From assembly GCA_947498025.1 (NCBI GenBank), contig CANMJR010000033.1, positions 1-32,555 on the forward strand: DNA of 32,555 nt. Reading direction: 5' to 3'. Source of the DNA: Helicobacteraceae bacterium (GTDB lineage Bacteria > Campylobacterota > Campylobacteria > Campylobacterales > Sulfurimonadaceae). The notes under the pieces are model-generated. The model did no database searches and had not been told where the DNA came from. It worked only from the letters and a program-made list of their open reading frames with translations. Shown piece after piece: positions 24,365 through 32,319 of the stretch. The position numbers were made by a program, and so were the translations under genes. Within the stretch, counting starts at the first letter, position 1; the number at the start of each line of letters is the position of its first letter.

Positions 24365-24385
24365 CTTGACATTGTTACACTCAAT
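24365..24385. promoter_or_regulatory. HAIR-like HspR operator at grpE-dnaK
   Basis: CTTGACA-N7-ACTCAAT against the HAIR consensus CTTGAGT-N7-ACTCAAG: 11 of 14 arm positions match with the exact spacer. It overlaps the -35 box, in the same geometry as the site at cbpA-hspR. Confidence 0.65.
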
Positions 24386-24394
24386 ATGTATAAT
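24366..24394 (+). promoter_or_regulatory. Consensus sigma-70 promoter of grpE-dnaK
   Basis: TTGACA (24366-24371) and TATAAT (24389-24394) are separated by exactly 17 nt. It is a perfect consensus promoter, expected to be very strong, which makes a repressor site over the -35 plausible. Confidence 0.85.
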
Positions 24395-24432
24395 AATGCC
24401 ATCTTTTATAAAAAAGGAGAAGAAAAACTATT

Positions 24433-24996
24433 ATGTCACAACAAGCAAAAAAAGATGAAATACAAAAAGAACCCCTGCAAGAAGAGGTTAACAAAGAGCT
24501 GAGTAGCGATGAAGCTGAAGCTGAAGCGGTGGCTGTCGAAAATGAGTTCGACCTCTTACAAGAGGAACTTGTAGCACTAAAAGATAAATATGCTAGGGTT
24601 CATGCTGATTTTGATAACATCAAAAAAAGATTAGAAAGAGAAAAATATACGGCTGTAGAGTATTCAAACGAGAAATTCGCAAAAGATATGATTCCGGTTA
24701 TGGATTCACTGCAAATGGCAATAGCTTCTGCATCGTCGAATGGAGAGCCTAGTGAGCTTATTGAAAAACTCAAAGAGGGAATGCAGTTGACGCTCAAGCA
24801 GTTAACAACTTCTTTAGAAAAGCACGGGGTAACGATGGTTTCTCATGACGAACCGTTTGATCCAAACATTCATAATGCTATTCAGAGTGTTGACAGTGAC
24901 ACAGTTGAGAGTGGGCAGATTGTTCAAACTTTTCAAACTGGCTATAAGTATAAAGAGAGACCTTTGCGTGAAGCAATGGTTGTAGTCGCGAATTAA
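24433..24996 (+). CDS. grpE: GrpE nucleotide exchange factor
   Basis: A 187-residue co-chaperone that releases ADP from DnaK. An acidic, flexible N-terminus (about 1-40) precedes a long coiled coil (LLQEELVALKDKYARVHADF, then DNIKKRLEREK) and the C-terminal beta domain (KHGVTMVSHDEPFDPNIHNA, YKYKERPLREAMVVVAN). The ribosome site AAGGAGA lies 12 nt before the ATG, a rather long spacing. It is first in a grpE-dnaK operon with 45 nt between genes. Confidence 0.95.
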   Translation: MSQQAKKDEIQKEPLQEEVNKELSSDEAEAEAVAVENEFDLLQEELVALKDKYARVHADFDNIKKRLEREKYTAVEYSNEKFAKDMIPVMDSLQMAIASASSNGEPSELIEKLKEGMQLTLKQLTTSLEKHGVTMVSHDEPFDPNIHNAIQSVDSDTVESGQIVQTFQTGYKYKERPLREAMVVVAN

Positions 24997-25041
24997 TTCG
25001 CAAACAAATAAAAATTAAATAAATAAATCAAGGAAAATATA

Positions 25042-26928
25042 ATGAGCAAAGTAATTGGTATAGATTTAGGAACAACAAATTCATGTGTGGCAGTTTACGA
25101 GGGTGGGGAAGCGAAAATCATCCCTAATAAAGAGGGTAAAAATACAACTCCTTCAGTTGTAGCGTTTACAGATAAAGGTGAAGTTTTAGTAGGAGATCCT
25201 GCAAAACGTCAAGCAATCACAAATCCACACAAAACTATCTCTTCTATAAAGAGAATTATGGGTCTGATGATGAGTGAAGAGAATGCAAAAGCAGCACATG
25301 ACAAAGTAACTTATAATATAGTTGACAAAGATGGAATGGCTGCCGTGAATGTAGATGGTAAAATCTACACGCCGCAAGAGATATCGGCAAAGATTTTATC
25401 AAAACTAAAAGCAGATGCCGAGAGTTATTTAGGTTCAACGGTAACGGATGCAGTTATTACAGTTCCTGCATACTTCAATGATGCACAAAGAAAGGCTACG
25501 AAAGATGCCGGAACAATCGCAGGACTCAATGTTCTTCGTATTATCAATGAACCGACTGCTTCTGCACTTGCTTACGGTTTAGAGAGCAAAGCTGAAGAGA
25601 ATGTACTTGTTTATGACCTTGGGGGTGGGACATTTGATGTTACTGTTTTAGAGATTAGTGACGGTACTTTTGAAGTTCTTTCAACAGATGGAAATGCATT
25701 CTTAGGTGGAGATGACTTTGACAACAAAATCGTTGATTATCTAAATGCTGAGTTCAAAAGCTCTCATGGAATCGACCTCAAAAATGACAAAATGGCTCTT
25801 CAAAGATTAAAAGATGCTGCTGAAAATGCTAAAAAAGAGTTAAGTTCATCTACTGAAACGGAGATTAACCTGCCGTTTATCACTATGACAGAAGCTGGAC
25901 CGCAGCACTTGGTTCTAAAGCTTACTCGTGCTAAGTTTGAGGGAATGATTGAGAGTCTTGTAAAAGAGACAATTGACCATATCAAGACTGCTATGAAAGA
26001 GTCTGGTTTAGATAACGGTGCTATCAAAGAAATTATTATGGTTGGTGGCTCTATTCGTGTTCCATTGGCACAAAAAATGGTTTCTGATTACTTTGGCGGA
26101 AAGAACCTAAACAAAAGCGTAAACCCTGATGAAGTTGTTGCAGCCGGTGCTGCTATTCAAGGGGGAGTTTTAAGAGGAGATGTTAAAGATGTACTTCTTT
26201 TAGATGTTACTCCTCTCAGCCTTGGAATTGAGACTTTAGGCGGAATTGCTACTAAAATCATCGAAAAAGGAACAACTATTCCTGTTAAAAAATCTCAGGT
26301 ATTTTCAACTGCAGAGGACAATCAACCGGCTGTGAGCATCTCGGTAGTTCAAGGTGAGAGAGAGTTTGCAAAAGATAACAAATCTTTAGGTCTATTTGAA
26401 CTAGGAAACATCGCAGCAGCTCCAAGAGGGGTTCCTCAAATTGAAGTTACTTTTGACATCGATGCAAACGGTATTTTAACTGTTAGCTCAACGGACAAAG
26501 GAACCGGCAAATCTCAATCAATCACAATCAGTGGTTCGTCAGGGTTAAGCGAAGAAGAGATTAACAAAATGGTTCAAGATGCTGAGGCTCATAAAGCGGA
26601 AGATTCAAAAAGAAAAGCGTTAGTTGACCTTAAAAATCAAGCAGATGCACTGATTGCTCAAACTGAAAAATCATTAAGTGAAATTGGTGAAAAAATTTCT
26701 GCTGAGGAAAAAGCAAAAATAGAGAGCGCTATCACTGAGATTAAAGATACTTTAAAAGATACAAACTCTACAAAAGAGCAAATTGAAGCAAAAGTAAAAA
26801 CACTCACAGAAGCAAGTCACAAAATGGCAGAGCAGATGTACAAAAAAGAAGAAGGTGCCCCAACAGGTGAAGCGGATACTAAAAAGAAAAAAGAAGACGA
26901 CGATGTTATAGACGCTGAGATAGAATAA
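25042..26928 (+). CDS. dnaK: Hsp70 chaperone DnaK
   Basis: A 628-residue ATP-dependent chaperone. The nucleotide-binding domain shows [15 protein letters not shown] (phosphate 1), [16 protein letters not shown] (phosphate 2) and [13 protein letters not shown] (adenosine). The substrate-binding domain follows after the linker [18 protein letters not shown], then a helical lid, and the acidic tail ends [10 protein letters not shown]. The length is typical for Campylobacterota. It works with GrpE just upstream and with the CbpA-type J protein encoded at 15037-15912. The ribosome site AAGGAAA precedes the ATG. Confidence 0.97.
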   Translation: MSKVIGIDLGTTNSCVAVYEGGEAKIIPNKEGKNTTPSVVAFTDKGEVLVGDPAKRQAITNPHKTISSIKRIMGLMMSEENAKAAHDKVTYNIVDKDGMAAVNVDGKIYTPQEISAKILSKLKADAESYLGSTVTDAVITVPAYFNDAQRKATKDAGTIAGLNVLRIINEPTASALAYGLESKAEENVLVYDLGGGTFDVTVLEISDGTFEVLSTDGNAFLGGDDFDNKIVDYLNAEFKSSHGIDLKNDKMALQRLKDAAENAKKELSSSTETEINLPFITMTEAGPQHLVLKLTRAKFEGMIESLVKETIDHIKTAMKESGLDNGAIKEIIMVGGSIRVPLAQKMVSDYFGGKNLNKSVNPDEVVAAGAAIQGGVLRGDVKDVLLLDVTPLSLGIETLGGIATKIIEKGTTIPVKKSQVFSTAEDNQPAVSISVVQGEREFAKDNKSLGLFELGNIAAAPRGVPQIEVTFDIDANGILTVSSTDKGTGKSQSITISGSSGLSEEEINKMVQDAEAHKAEDSKRKALVDLKNQADALIAQTEKSLSEIGEKISAEEKAKIESAITEIKDTLKDTNSTKEQIEAKVKTLTEASHKMAEQMYKKEEGAPTGEADTKKKKEDDDVIDAEIE

Positions 26929-27131
26929 AATTAGAACATCTTAGAGCAACTAAAGATATTATCGAGGCTGGTGAGAGAGTAAATTTAACTCTTCTCTAGC
27001 TCGATTCCATCGGAATAATTATTTGTCACCCAAAGTAGTTCAAGGACAGGCTTCGTACAGTTTAAAAAAACATTACTTATAAAAATAGCTGTATTAGATG
27101 TTGATGTATCAATTTAAGGAGGGGTTTAAAA
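26929..27131. other. Gap between dnaK and tRNA-Arg with small hairpins
   Basis: No gene is recognised. Two hairpins follow dnaK: AGAGT-aaattta-ACTCT and ATTCC-atc-GGAAT. Neither has a T-run, so the dnaK terminator is not clear. One plus frame just after the dnaK stop reads as protein-like for about 23 codons (26934-27000) without a start codon; it may be a gene remnant or chance. Confidence 0.45.
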
Positions 27132-27208
27132 TGGTGCGCCCGACAGGAGTCGAACCTGTGACCTTTGGTACCGCAAACCAATGCTCTATCCAGCTGAGCT
27201 ACGAGCGC
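27132..27208 (-). tRNA. tRNA-Arg, anticodon GCG
   Basis: A complete 77-nt cloverleaf on the minus strand. Acceptor GCGCTCG/CGGGCGC (one T-G and six Watson-Crick pairs), D arm GCTC..GAGC, anticodon arm TTGGT-TTGCGGT-ACCAA, T arm ACAGG-TTCGACT-CCTGT, discriminator A and encoded CCA. The anticodon GCG reads CGC (and CGU by wobble) for arginine; A20 and C35 are arginine identity bases. Position 34 is a genomic G, whereas most bacteria use ACG modified to inosine. A -10 box at 27237-27242 is its likely promoter. Confidence 0.95.
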
Positions 27209-27236
27209 ACACTATCTCTATTAAGAAGAGGGTGAA

Positions 27237-27242
27237 ATTATA
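27237..27242 (-). promoter_or_regulatory. -10 box of tRNA-Arg
   Basis: TATAAT on the minus strand lies 29 nt before the first tRNA nucleotide, inside an AT-rich region after the small-gene cluster. A TTCACCCTC discriminator follows. Confidence 0.5.
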
Positions 27243-27275
27243 TCCTCTTTAACTTATAGTATTATAAAACGAAGA

Positions 27276-27494
27276 TTAATTTTCTATTTTCTTCAATATC
27301 TCTTTTATCTCTTGTTCTTGCATATAAAAATCATGATTTTTTCTCACATATGCTTGAAGCAAGACTTTTAACTCATTTTTGCCATCCATGTTGAAATCTT
27401 TTGTCATCTGCTGTTCTAAATAAAAAGCAAATTCTTCCTCAAGATTAACATCAAAACGATGGCCGTCTATCTCCAAGCAAATCTTTTTACTCAT
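27276..27494 (-). CDS. Small conserved-looking protein, unknown function
   Basis: A 72-residue acidic protein with no signal or membrane segment. It begins with two short strands (KKICLEIDGHRFDVNLEEE) followed by helices with basic and acidic residues (EQEIKEILKKIEN). I do not recognise it. It starts 6 nt after the upstream coiled-coil gene and ends 34 nt before the tRNA promoter. Co-transcription with the two genes upstream is likely. Coding support is its clean start, spacing and amino-acid composition. Confidence 0.55.
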   Translation of the reverse strand: MSKKICLEIDGHRFDVNLEEEFAFYLEQQMTKDFNMDGKNELKVLLQAYVRKNHDFYMQEQEIKEILKKIEN

Positions 27495-27500
27495 CTACTT

Positions 27501-27728
27501 TTAGCCTAAAATACTTTCTATTTTGCTTACAATCTCTTCTATCTCTAAATCTTTTTTAGCGTTTTGTTCAACAAGCTTTTCTATCTCTTGGTCTTTTATT
27601 TCTTTTTCAGCTTTAAGTGTAATAAGTTCATTACGAATAGCCTCATTCTCGCTCTTCAAAGAATCCTGACTTTTTACTATTTGCGATATTTTTTCACTTA
27701 ATCTTTCTAGACTTGTTAAACTTTGCAT
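27501..27728 (-). CDS. Small coiled-coil protein (ZapB-like size)
   Basis: A 75-residue protein that is nearly one continuous heptad-repeat helix (LERLSEKISQIVKSQDSLK, then ITLKAEKEIKDQEIEKLVEQ). The ribosome site AGGA precedes the ATG. Size and coiled coil resemble ZapB or other small division or scaffold proteins, but low-complexity helices match many families, so no function is claimed. It sits between two other small unknown genes. Confidence 0.6.
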   Translation of the reverse strand: MQSLTSLERLSEKISQIVKSQDSLKSENEAIRNELITLKAEKEIKDQEIEKLVEQNAKKDLEIEEIVSKIESILG

Positions 27729-27803
27729 TTTAATTCCTATTTTTTATATAAATATAATTCTATCACAAAAAGTAAAAGAACTCCAATAACTGCTTCACGA
27801 AAC

Positions 27804-28136
27804 TTATAGGATGAAGTCAGTACCTTTTTGAGTCAAAACTAATGTGACTCCATCTTCTTTTACTTCAATGAGACCCTCAAGTTTTAGTTCATTTATTGCA
27901 CTCCCCAAAGCATCTTCTTGTTTTGCATTTATTTTGGTCAAGATATTTTGAACTACTTCTTGCTTACTCATAATCTGCCCAACGATATTATTCTTTTTGA
28001 ACCATTTCATAAACATCTCTTTCACCTCATTTTTAGGGGAGATATCCGTACTGCTACTTTTAGGCGGTAATTTTCTTCTATTATTATGAGGTGTTTTGGT
28101 CGTATTGCTATAATATTTTTTAGGTGATTGTTTCAT
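27804..28136 (-). CDS. Small protein with basic N-terminus and winged-helix-like C-terminus
   Basis: A 110-residue protein. Residues 1-40 are Lys/Ser/Asn/Pro-rich and probably disordered. Residues about 45-110 (MSKQEVVQNILTKINAKQED, INELKLEGLIEVKEDG and VTLVLTQKGTDFI) have the helix-helix-hairpin pattern of a winged helix, ending with a 'LT.kG' wing common in transcriptional regulators. It could bind nucleic acid; the target is unknown. It is the first of three small minus-strand genes and is divergent from yaeQ. Confidence 0.6.
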   Translation of the reverse strand: MKQSPKKYYSNTTKTPHNNRRKLPPKSSSTDISPKNEVKEMFMKWFKKNNIVGQIMSKQEVVQNILTKINAKQEDALGSAINELKLEGLIEVKEDGVTLVLTQKGTDFIL

Positions 28137-28219
28137 GTATATACCTTGTAAAGTGTTATTGTTTCTGTCCTTGCATTGTCACATAGTTTTACTTAAACAA
28201 TCAGCTTTTAGCCTCTATC

Positions 28220-28228
28220 TGCTATACT
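28220..28228 (+). promoter_or_regulatory. Extended -10 promoter of yaeQ
   Basis: TGCTATACT (TGn plus TATACT) ends 25 nt before the yaeQ ATG. The ribosome site AAGGAAA lies between. No -35 box. Confidence 0.5.
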
Positions 28229-28253
28229 CTCCATCATAAAATCAAGGAAAAGT

Positions 28254-28790
28254 ATGTCCACTAAAGCAACAATCCATAAAGCCTCGCTCAATATTTCAAA
28301 TATGGATTCTCACTATTATGCAGAGCATAATTTAACCTTAGCCAAGCACCCATCTGAAAATGAATTGCGTTTGATGGTACGATTAGCGGCATTTGTACTT
28401 AATGCGAATGAAACACTGCAATTTTGCAAAGGAATTTCACAAGATGACGAGCCGGACTTATGGCAAAAAGCACTCGATGGCGAGATTTTATTGTGGATAG
28501 ATTTAGGTCAGCCGGATGAAAAACGCATCCGAAAAGCGTGCGGACGCTCACAAAAAGTTATTATCTACACCTATCAGGAGGGGAGCGCATTCGCTTGGTA
28601 CAAACATGTAGAGAGCTCACTCAAACGCTTTAAGAATCTTTCTGTAATTCATCTTAATATTGATGGTGCGATAGAGCAGTTAGTTGAGCGAACCATGTCT
28701 CTGCAGTGCAACATCAGCGATGGTGAACTTACTTTAATCAGTGATGAGAACAGCGTAATAATTCAGGAAGATGTGTTAAAAAATATTTAG
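28254..28790 (+). CDS. yaeQ: YaeQ family protein
   Basis: A 178-residue protein of the YaeQ family, a PD-(D/E)XK nuclease-like fold of unclear function. Family features: the N-terminal KATIHKASLNISNMDSHYYA strand pair, HPSENELRLMVRLAAFVL, the acidic DDEPDLWQKALDGEILLWID (the putative nuclease-like core, Glu/Asp-x-Trp) followed by LGQPDEKRIRKACGRS. In E. coli the family was linked to suppression of rfaH effects, but no enzymatic activity is established. The gene stands alone, divergent from the small-gene cluster and convergent with the PAS-GGDEF gene. Confidence 0.88.
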   Translation: MSTKATIHKASLNISNMDSHYYAEHNLTLAKHPSENELRLMVRLAAFVLNANETLQFCKGISQDDEPDLWQKALDGEILLWIDLGQPDEKRIRKACGRSQKVIIYTYQEGSAFAWYKHVESSLKRFKNLSVIHLNIDGAIEQLVERTMSLQCNISDGELTLISDENSVIIQEDVLKNI

Positions 28791-28799
28791 ATTTTTTTC

Positions 28800-29919
28800 T
28801 TATAAAAATTTCACCCTATTCTTTCCCTCTTTTTTGGCTTGACACATTGCTTGATCCGCCTTCTCTACGAGCGTATCTTTATCCATCCGCTCATCATGCC
28901 GAGCAAGTCCAATGCTGACAGTAACATGCCCGATTTCATCAAATCTGCAAGATGAGACCACCTCTCTTATGCGTTCGGAAAAACTTAGCGCTTTTTGATC
29001 ATTTTCAAAAAGTGTCATAATAACAAACTCTTCTCCTCCCCAGTAAATTAGGACGTCATCAGGACGAATTGCTTCTTCTACCCGGGATGAAACCTCTTTA
29101 AGAACCACATCTCCTTGTTGGTGACCAAAGGTATCATTTATTTTTTTAAAATTATCGATCTCATACAAAAGGAGGTAAAACTCATAGTGCATATCTTTTT
29201 TATCTACAAAATTATTATAGAAAACATCTCCTTGAGTTCGATTAAACACCTTAGTCAGGTTATCTTTGGCTGCAAGCTCGCGCAAAGAATGCTCCATCGC
29301 TTTTCTCTGTGTCATATTACGACCAGTAGAGAGGTAATTTGTTATCTCTCCTTCGTCATTTTTGATAGATGTGATTATCTTGTCTTCGTAATACAAAATT
29401 CTACTTTTATCTCTGTTTATGAATTCTCCATGAAACGGCTCTCCATGCAGAATATTCTGCCATAATTCCTGATAAAAGATATCTTTGTGCAAACCTGACT
29501 TTAAGATTGACGATTTTTTCCTATCAGCTCATTTTTGCTATATTTTGTTAAAGATTCAAATGCCGGATTCACATATTCGATAATTCCTTCTCTATCAGTT
29601 ATCGAAACAGCATCGTTAGTTTGTATCAATGCGTTGGAAAACTTTTTAAGTTGCTCATCAATTTCATGACGCTTCGTATGGAGCATGAATTCTTCAAGTT
29701 TCTTTTGTCTTATAAAAACCATTTCAATCGGTCTTAATACAAAAATATAAATGAAAGGAGTACTCAATAACGCCAATAAAAATACATCCACCAAAGCTTC
29801 CATAAAGGGAGGAAGGTTAACAACAAAGTAAAACATACCCATTAAGAGAAACTCTATCAGCCCTGTGACAAGCAACAGTTTAAGAAAAATCGTTTTTAGA
29901 CCATGTTATTTACTTTCAT
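28800..29919 (-). pseudogene. Membrane PAS-GGDEF diguanylate cyclase, frameshifted
   Basis: Two adjacent minus-strand frames make one protein. The first (29501-29875 open part) has two membrane helices, a linker helix and the start of a PAS domain, ending GKNRQS and a stop. The second (28800-29492) resumes a PAS domain (ILKSGLHKDIFYQELW) and ends with a GGDEF domain: active-site GGEEF, inhibitory-site RPDD 5 residues before it, and NLTKVFNR. The frames join at an A6 run (29514-29519), where a seventh A, or -1 slippage on A-AAA-AAT, would restore GKKSSILKSGL. At the 5' end a good start (MKVNNMV from ATG 29919) is also out of frame by one base with the membrane helix. Two lesions favour decay; c-di-GMP synthesis from the second part alone is possible. 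Confidence 0.75.
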
Positions 29920-30119
29920 TCTACTCTTTCTATTTGTTTAATTATCTCGCAATGATACCAATGTTAGGAACAGATAGCTCTTATTCTACGCCAAAGGACA
30001 AAGAAGTTATTAAAATATTTATTCATGTCCCTTAGACCGAGCATTTGGAAAAAGTAGCCAGATGTATCATCAAAATGAGATGGAGTAGTTTCAAGGCATC
30101 ATCATAGAGATATTATTGG
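29920..30119. other. Gap with protein-like fragments, no intact gene
   Basis: Plus-strand frames read MIPMLGTDSSYSTPKDKEVI.. to a stop at 30032-30034 and, in another frame, MYHQNEME-stop-FQGIIIEILLVL to 30124. The last piece would be a hydrophobic helix if the TAG were a sense codon. This may be a decayed membrane protein gene, but no family can be named. Confidence 0.35.
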
Positions 30120-30128
30120 TGCTATAAT
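30120..30128 (+). promoter_or_regulatory. Extended -10 promoter of the SCO-chemoreceptor operon
   Basis: TGCTATAAT (TGn plus a perfect TATAAT) lies 39 nt before the ATG of the SCO-like gene. There is no -35 box. Confidence 0.55.
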
Positions 30129-30167
30129 AAACTAATATTTAGATAAATTTCTCACAGATTTGGAAAC

Positions 30168-30740
30168 ATGAAAAAAAAATTAAAATATGGTAAAATCATA
30201 CTGATGTTAACGGCTTTAATAGTTGTGTTTTCTTTAGGTTTTCCTTTAGCTATGTTGAGTGCAAACAAGCAAGGAAAGGTGACACTAAATGAAAAGATAG
30301 ATTTGCCTTTTGAAATAAAAGATAGTGTAAAGGTTATATTGTTATATTTTGGCTATGTGGGTTGCAGTACTATCTGTGAACCTTCACTAAAAGAGATATC
30401 ATCTGTTTATAACGGTCTCTCAAACACTCAGAGAGATGATGTAAATTTTTACTTTGTAGATATCACTAAAAAAGGCAATCTAGCTAAAGAGTTTGCACAC
30501 TATTTTAATAATAGCTTTATCGGTTTGAATTTAGATACTAATTCAACAGCGAAACTTATGGCGGATTTAAGAGCTTACAGCAGTGATTCTATCAGGGGAA
30601 ACGGTGATATCTCTCACACAGGCTATTTGTACTTGATAAAACAAACTCAAAAGCAATTTTTTGAATTAAAAACAATATATATAACTCGCCCGTTTGATTC
30701 AATTTCAATTGTGCAAGATATAACAAAGGAATTAAAATGA
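30168..30740 (+). CDS. SCO1/SenC family thioredoxin-fold protein
   Basis: A 190-residue protein anchored by one N-terminal helix (about residues 10-30), with the rest facing the periplasm. The copper/thiol motif is CSTIC (Cys66 and Cys70, CxxxC) in [15 protein letters not shown], and the third ligand His150 is in SHTGYLYLI; all three SCO ligands are present. SCO proteins deliver copper to cytochrome oxidase or act as thiol-disulfide sensors. There are no oxidase genes nearby; instead the gene overlaps a chemoreceptor gene by 4 nt (ATGA), so the two proteins are made together. A role in copper or redox sensing for taxis is inferred from this. Confidence 0.82.
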   Translation: MKKKLKYGKIILMLTALIVVFSLGFPLAMLSANKQGKVTLNEKIDLPFEIKDSVKVILLYFGYVGCSTICEPSLKEISSVYNGLSNTQRDDVNFYFVDITKKGNLAKEFAHYFNNSFIGLNLDTNSTAKLMADLRAYSSDSIRGNGDISHTGYLYLIKQTQKQFFELKTIYITRPFDSISIVQDITKELK

Positions 30741-32281
30741 ATATAGCCACACTATTTGGAAACTATGATGGTTTATCTACAATCATAAAAAACAATCTTC
30801 ATGATGAAGCAAAAAATGCTGATAAAGCATTTATGTATATCTTTCTAGTCAATTGGGCAATAGTTTCTTTTCTTACATCGCTCACATACGGAACATATTT
30901 ACTTGGAATTATCGGCGGTGGAGCAATCACAGGTTTGGCATACTTGTCATACGCTATGTTTAAAGGCACATCAACCTCACGAATACTTATCGGCATACTT
31001 ATCATGGGATTTCCAATCATTATGATTCAGCAGCATTTGGGTCGTATTGAGATGCATTTTCATGTATTTGTAGTGCTTGCATTTATGTCGTTATATAAAG
31101 ATATTGTGCCTACGATAGCAGCGACCTTAACTATCGCTGTGCATCATCTTCTGTTTACCTATCTTCAGCTCAATGGAATATCCGTAGGTGATGTACAGAT
31201 TATTATTTTTAATTATGCCTGTGGCTGGGATATAGCATTTTTACATGCTGCTTTTGTTATAGTTGAGGCTGCTGTACTCATATATATAGTTTATATGATA
31301 ACAAATCAATATCTTAATTCTGTGGGCATTGTTAAAGATGTTAACGACATAACTAAAAACAATGACTTCACTATAGATATAAAAAATGATTCTCTCCAAG
31401 AAGAAGTGTTTTTTAACTTTATAAATTCTCTTAGAAATACTTTAAATTCTGCTAAAAACTCCTCGCAGCAAACAGCGGAAATTGCACAGAAAATGCATAA
31501 TTCCAGCAGCTCTTTAAAAAGTAGTTCTGCTAAACAACATTCAACTATAATTGAAATAACGAAAAACAGTCTCCTAATGAAAGAACAACTTCATAAAACA
31601 GATAATGACACAGAATTAGCTAAAGAAAAAGTGAATGAAGCGAATCATAACCTTCAAGATATAGGTCAAAAAATCTCTAGGTTTAATAATGATGTTGAAA
31701 AAACAGCAGAAATTGAACACTCCATGTCGGCAAAACTAAACGAGCTTACTCGTTCAGCCGAAGAAATAAAAAATGTTTTAACCGTTATTTCCGATATTGC
31801 CGATCAAACAAACCTTTTAGCTCTTAATGCTGCTATAGAGGCTGCCCGAGCAGGTGAACATGGTCGTGGATTTGCGGTAGTTGCCGATGAAGTAAGAAAA
31901 CTTGCAGAGCGTACTCAAAAATCATTAACTGAAATACATGGAAGTGTAAATGTTGTAGTGCAGTCTATTAACGAAACAAGCGAAAACATGAATGATAATG
32001 CTGACAATATCACTCTCTTAAGTACAGCTTCTCGTGAAATGCATAATGTTATTGAGAATACGGTTCAAATAATGAATGAAACTGCAAAACTTTCAGAAAA
32101 CTCATCTGGAAGCTTAAGTGAAAATATAACTAAATTGGACAAATTAGTTTCAATGATTGAAAGTGTTGAATCTCTGACCATTAGCAGTAACTCGAATGTT
32201 GAAGAAATTGTTACTATAATAGATACATTGCTAAAAAGCTCTCAACAATTGCAAAGCGAGCTGAATACATATAGGACTTAA
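30737..32281 (+). CDS. Methyl-accepting chemotaxis protein with histidine-bearing membrane sensor domain
   Basis: A 514-residue chemoreceptor. Residues about 30-195 form about six membrane helices with no large periplasmic domain. Within them lie His100, Glu105, His107, His109, His136, His137, Cys162 and His170 ([30 protein letters not shown]). No clear HAMP follows. Residues about 230-514 are the coiled-coil signalling domain, with the hairpin tip [20 protein letters not shown], then [18 protein letters not shown]. There is no C-terminal CheR-binding pentapeptide. The buried histidines suggest heme or metal binding and so redox, oxygen or metal sensing; this is inference. It overlaps the SCO-like gene by 4 nt. 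Confidence 0.88.
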   Translation: MNIATLFGNYDGLSTIIKNNLHDEAKNADKAFMYIFLVNWAIVSFLTSLTYGTYLLGIIGGGAITGLAYLSYAMFKGTSTSRILIGILIMGFPIIMIQQHLGRIEMHFHVFVVLAFMSLYKDIVPTIAATLTIAVHHLLFTYLQLNGISVGDVQIIIFNYACGWDIAFLHAAFVIVEAAVLIYIVYMITNQYLNSVGIVKDVNDITKNNDFTIDIKNDSLQEEVFFNFINSLRNTLNSAKNSSQQTAEIAQKMHNSSSSLKSSSAKQHSTIIEITKNSLLMKEQLHKTDNDTELAKEKVNEANHNLQDIGQKISRFNNDVEKTAEIEHSMSAKLNELTRSAEEIKNVLTVISDIADQTNLLALNAAIEAARAGEHGRGFAVVADEVRKLAERTQKSLTEIHGSVNVVVQSINETSENMNDNADNITLLSTASREMHNVIENTVQIMNETAKLSENSSGSLSENITKLDKLVSMIESVESLTISSNSNVEEIVTIIDTLLKSSQQLQSELNTYRT

Positions 32282-32306
32282 ATCTCATCCATTTTCCACA
32301 TTTAGC

Positions 32307-32312
32307 TATAAT
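32307..32312 (+). promoter_or_regulatory. -10 box giving a probably leaderless uvrB mRNA
   Basis: GCTATAAT with the hexamer TATAAT ends 7 nt before the uvrB ATG. Transcription would begin at or next to the start codon. No Shine-Dalgarno is present. Confidence 0.45.
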
Positions 32313-32319
32313 TCCAAAC

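Noticed and set aside
24231-24432. A CIRCE/HrcA operator before grpE
   Set aside because: No TTAGCACTC-N9-GAGTGCTAA match was found; the inverted repeat present fits HAIR better.
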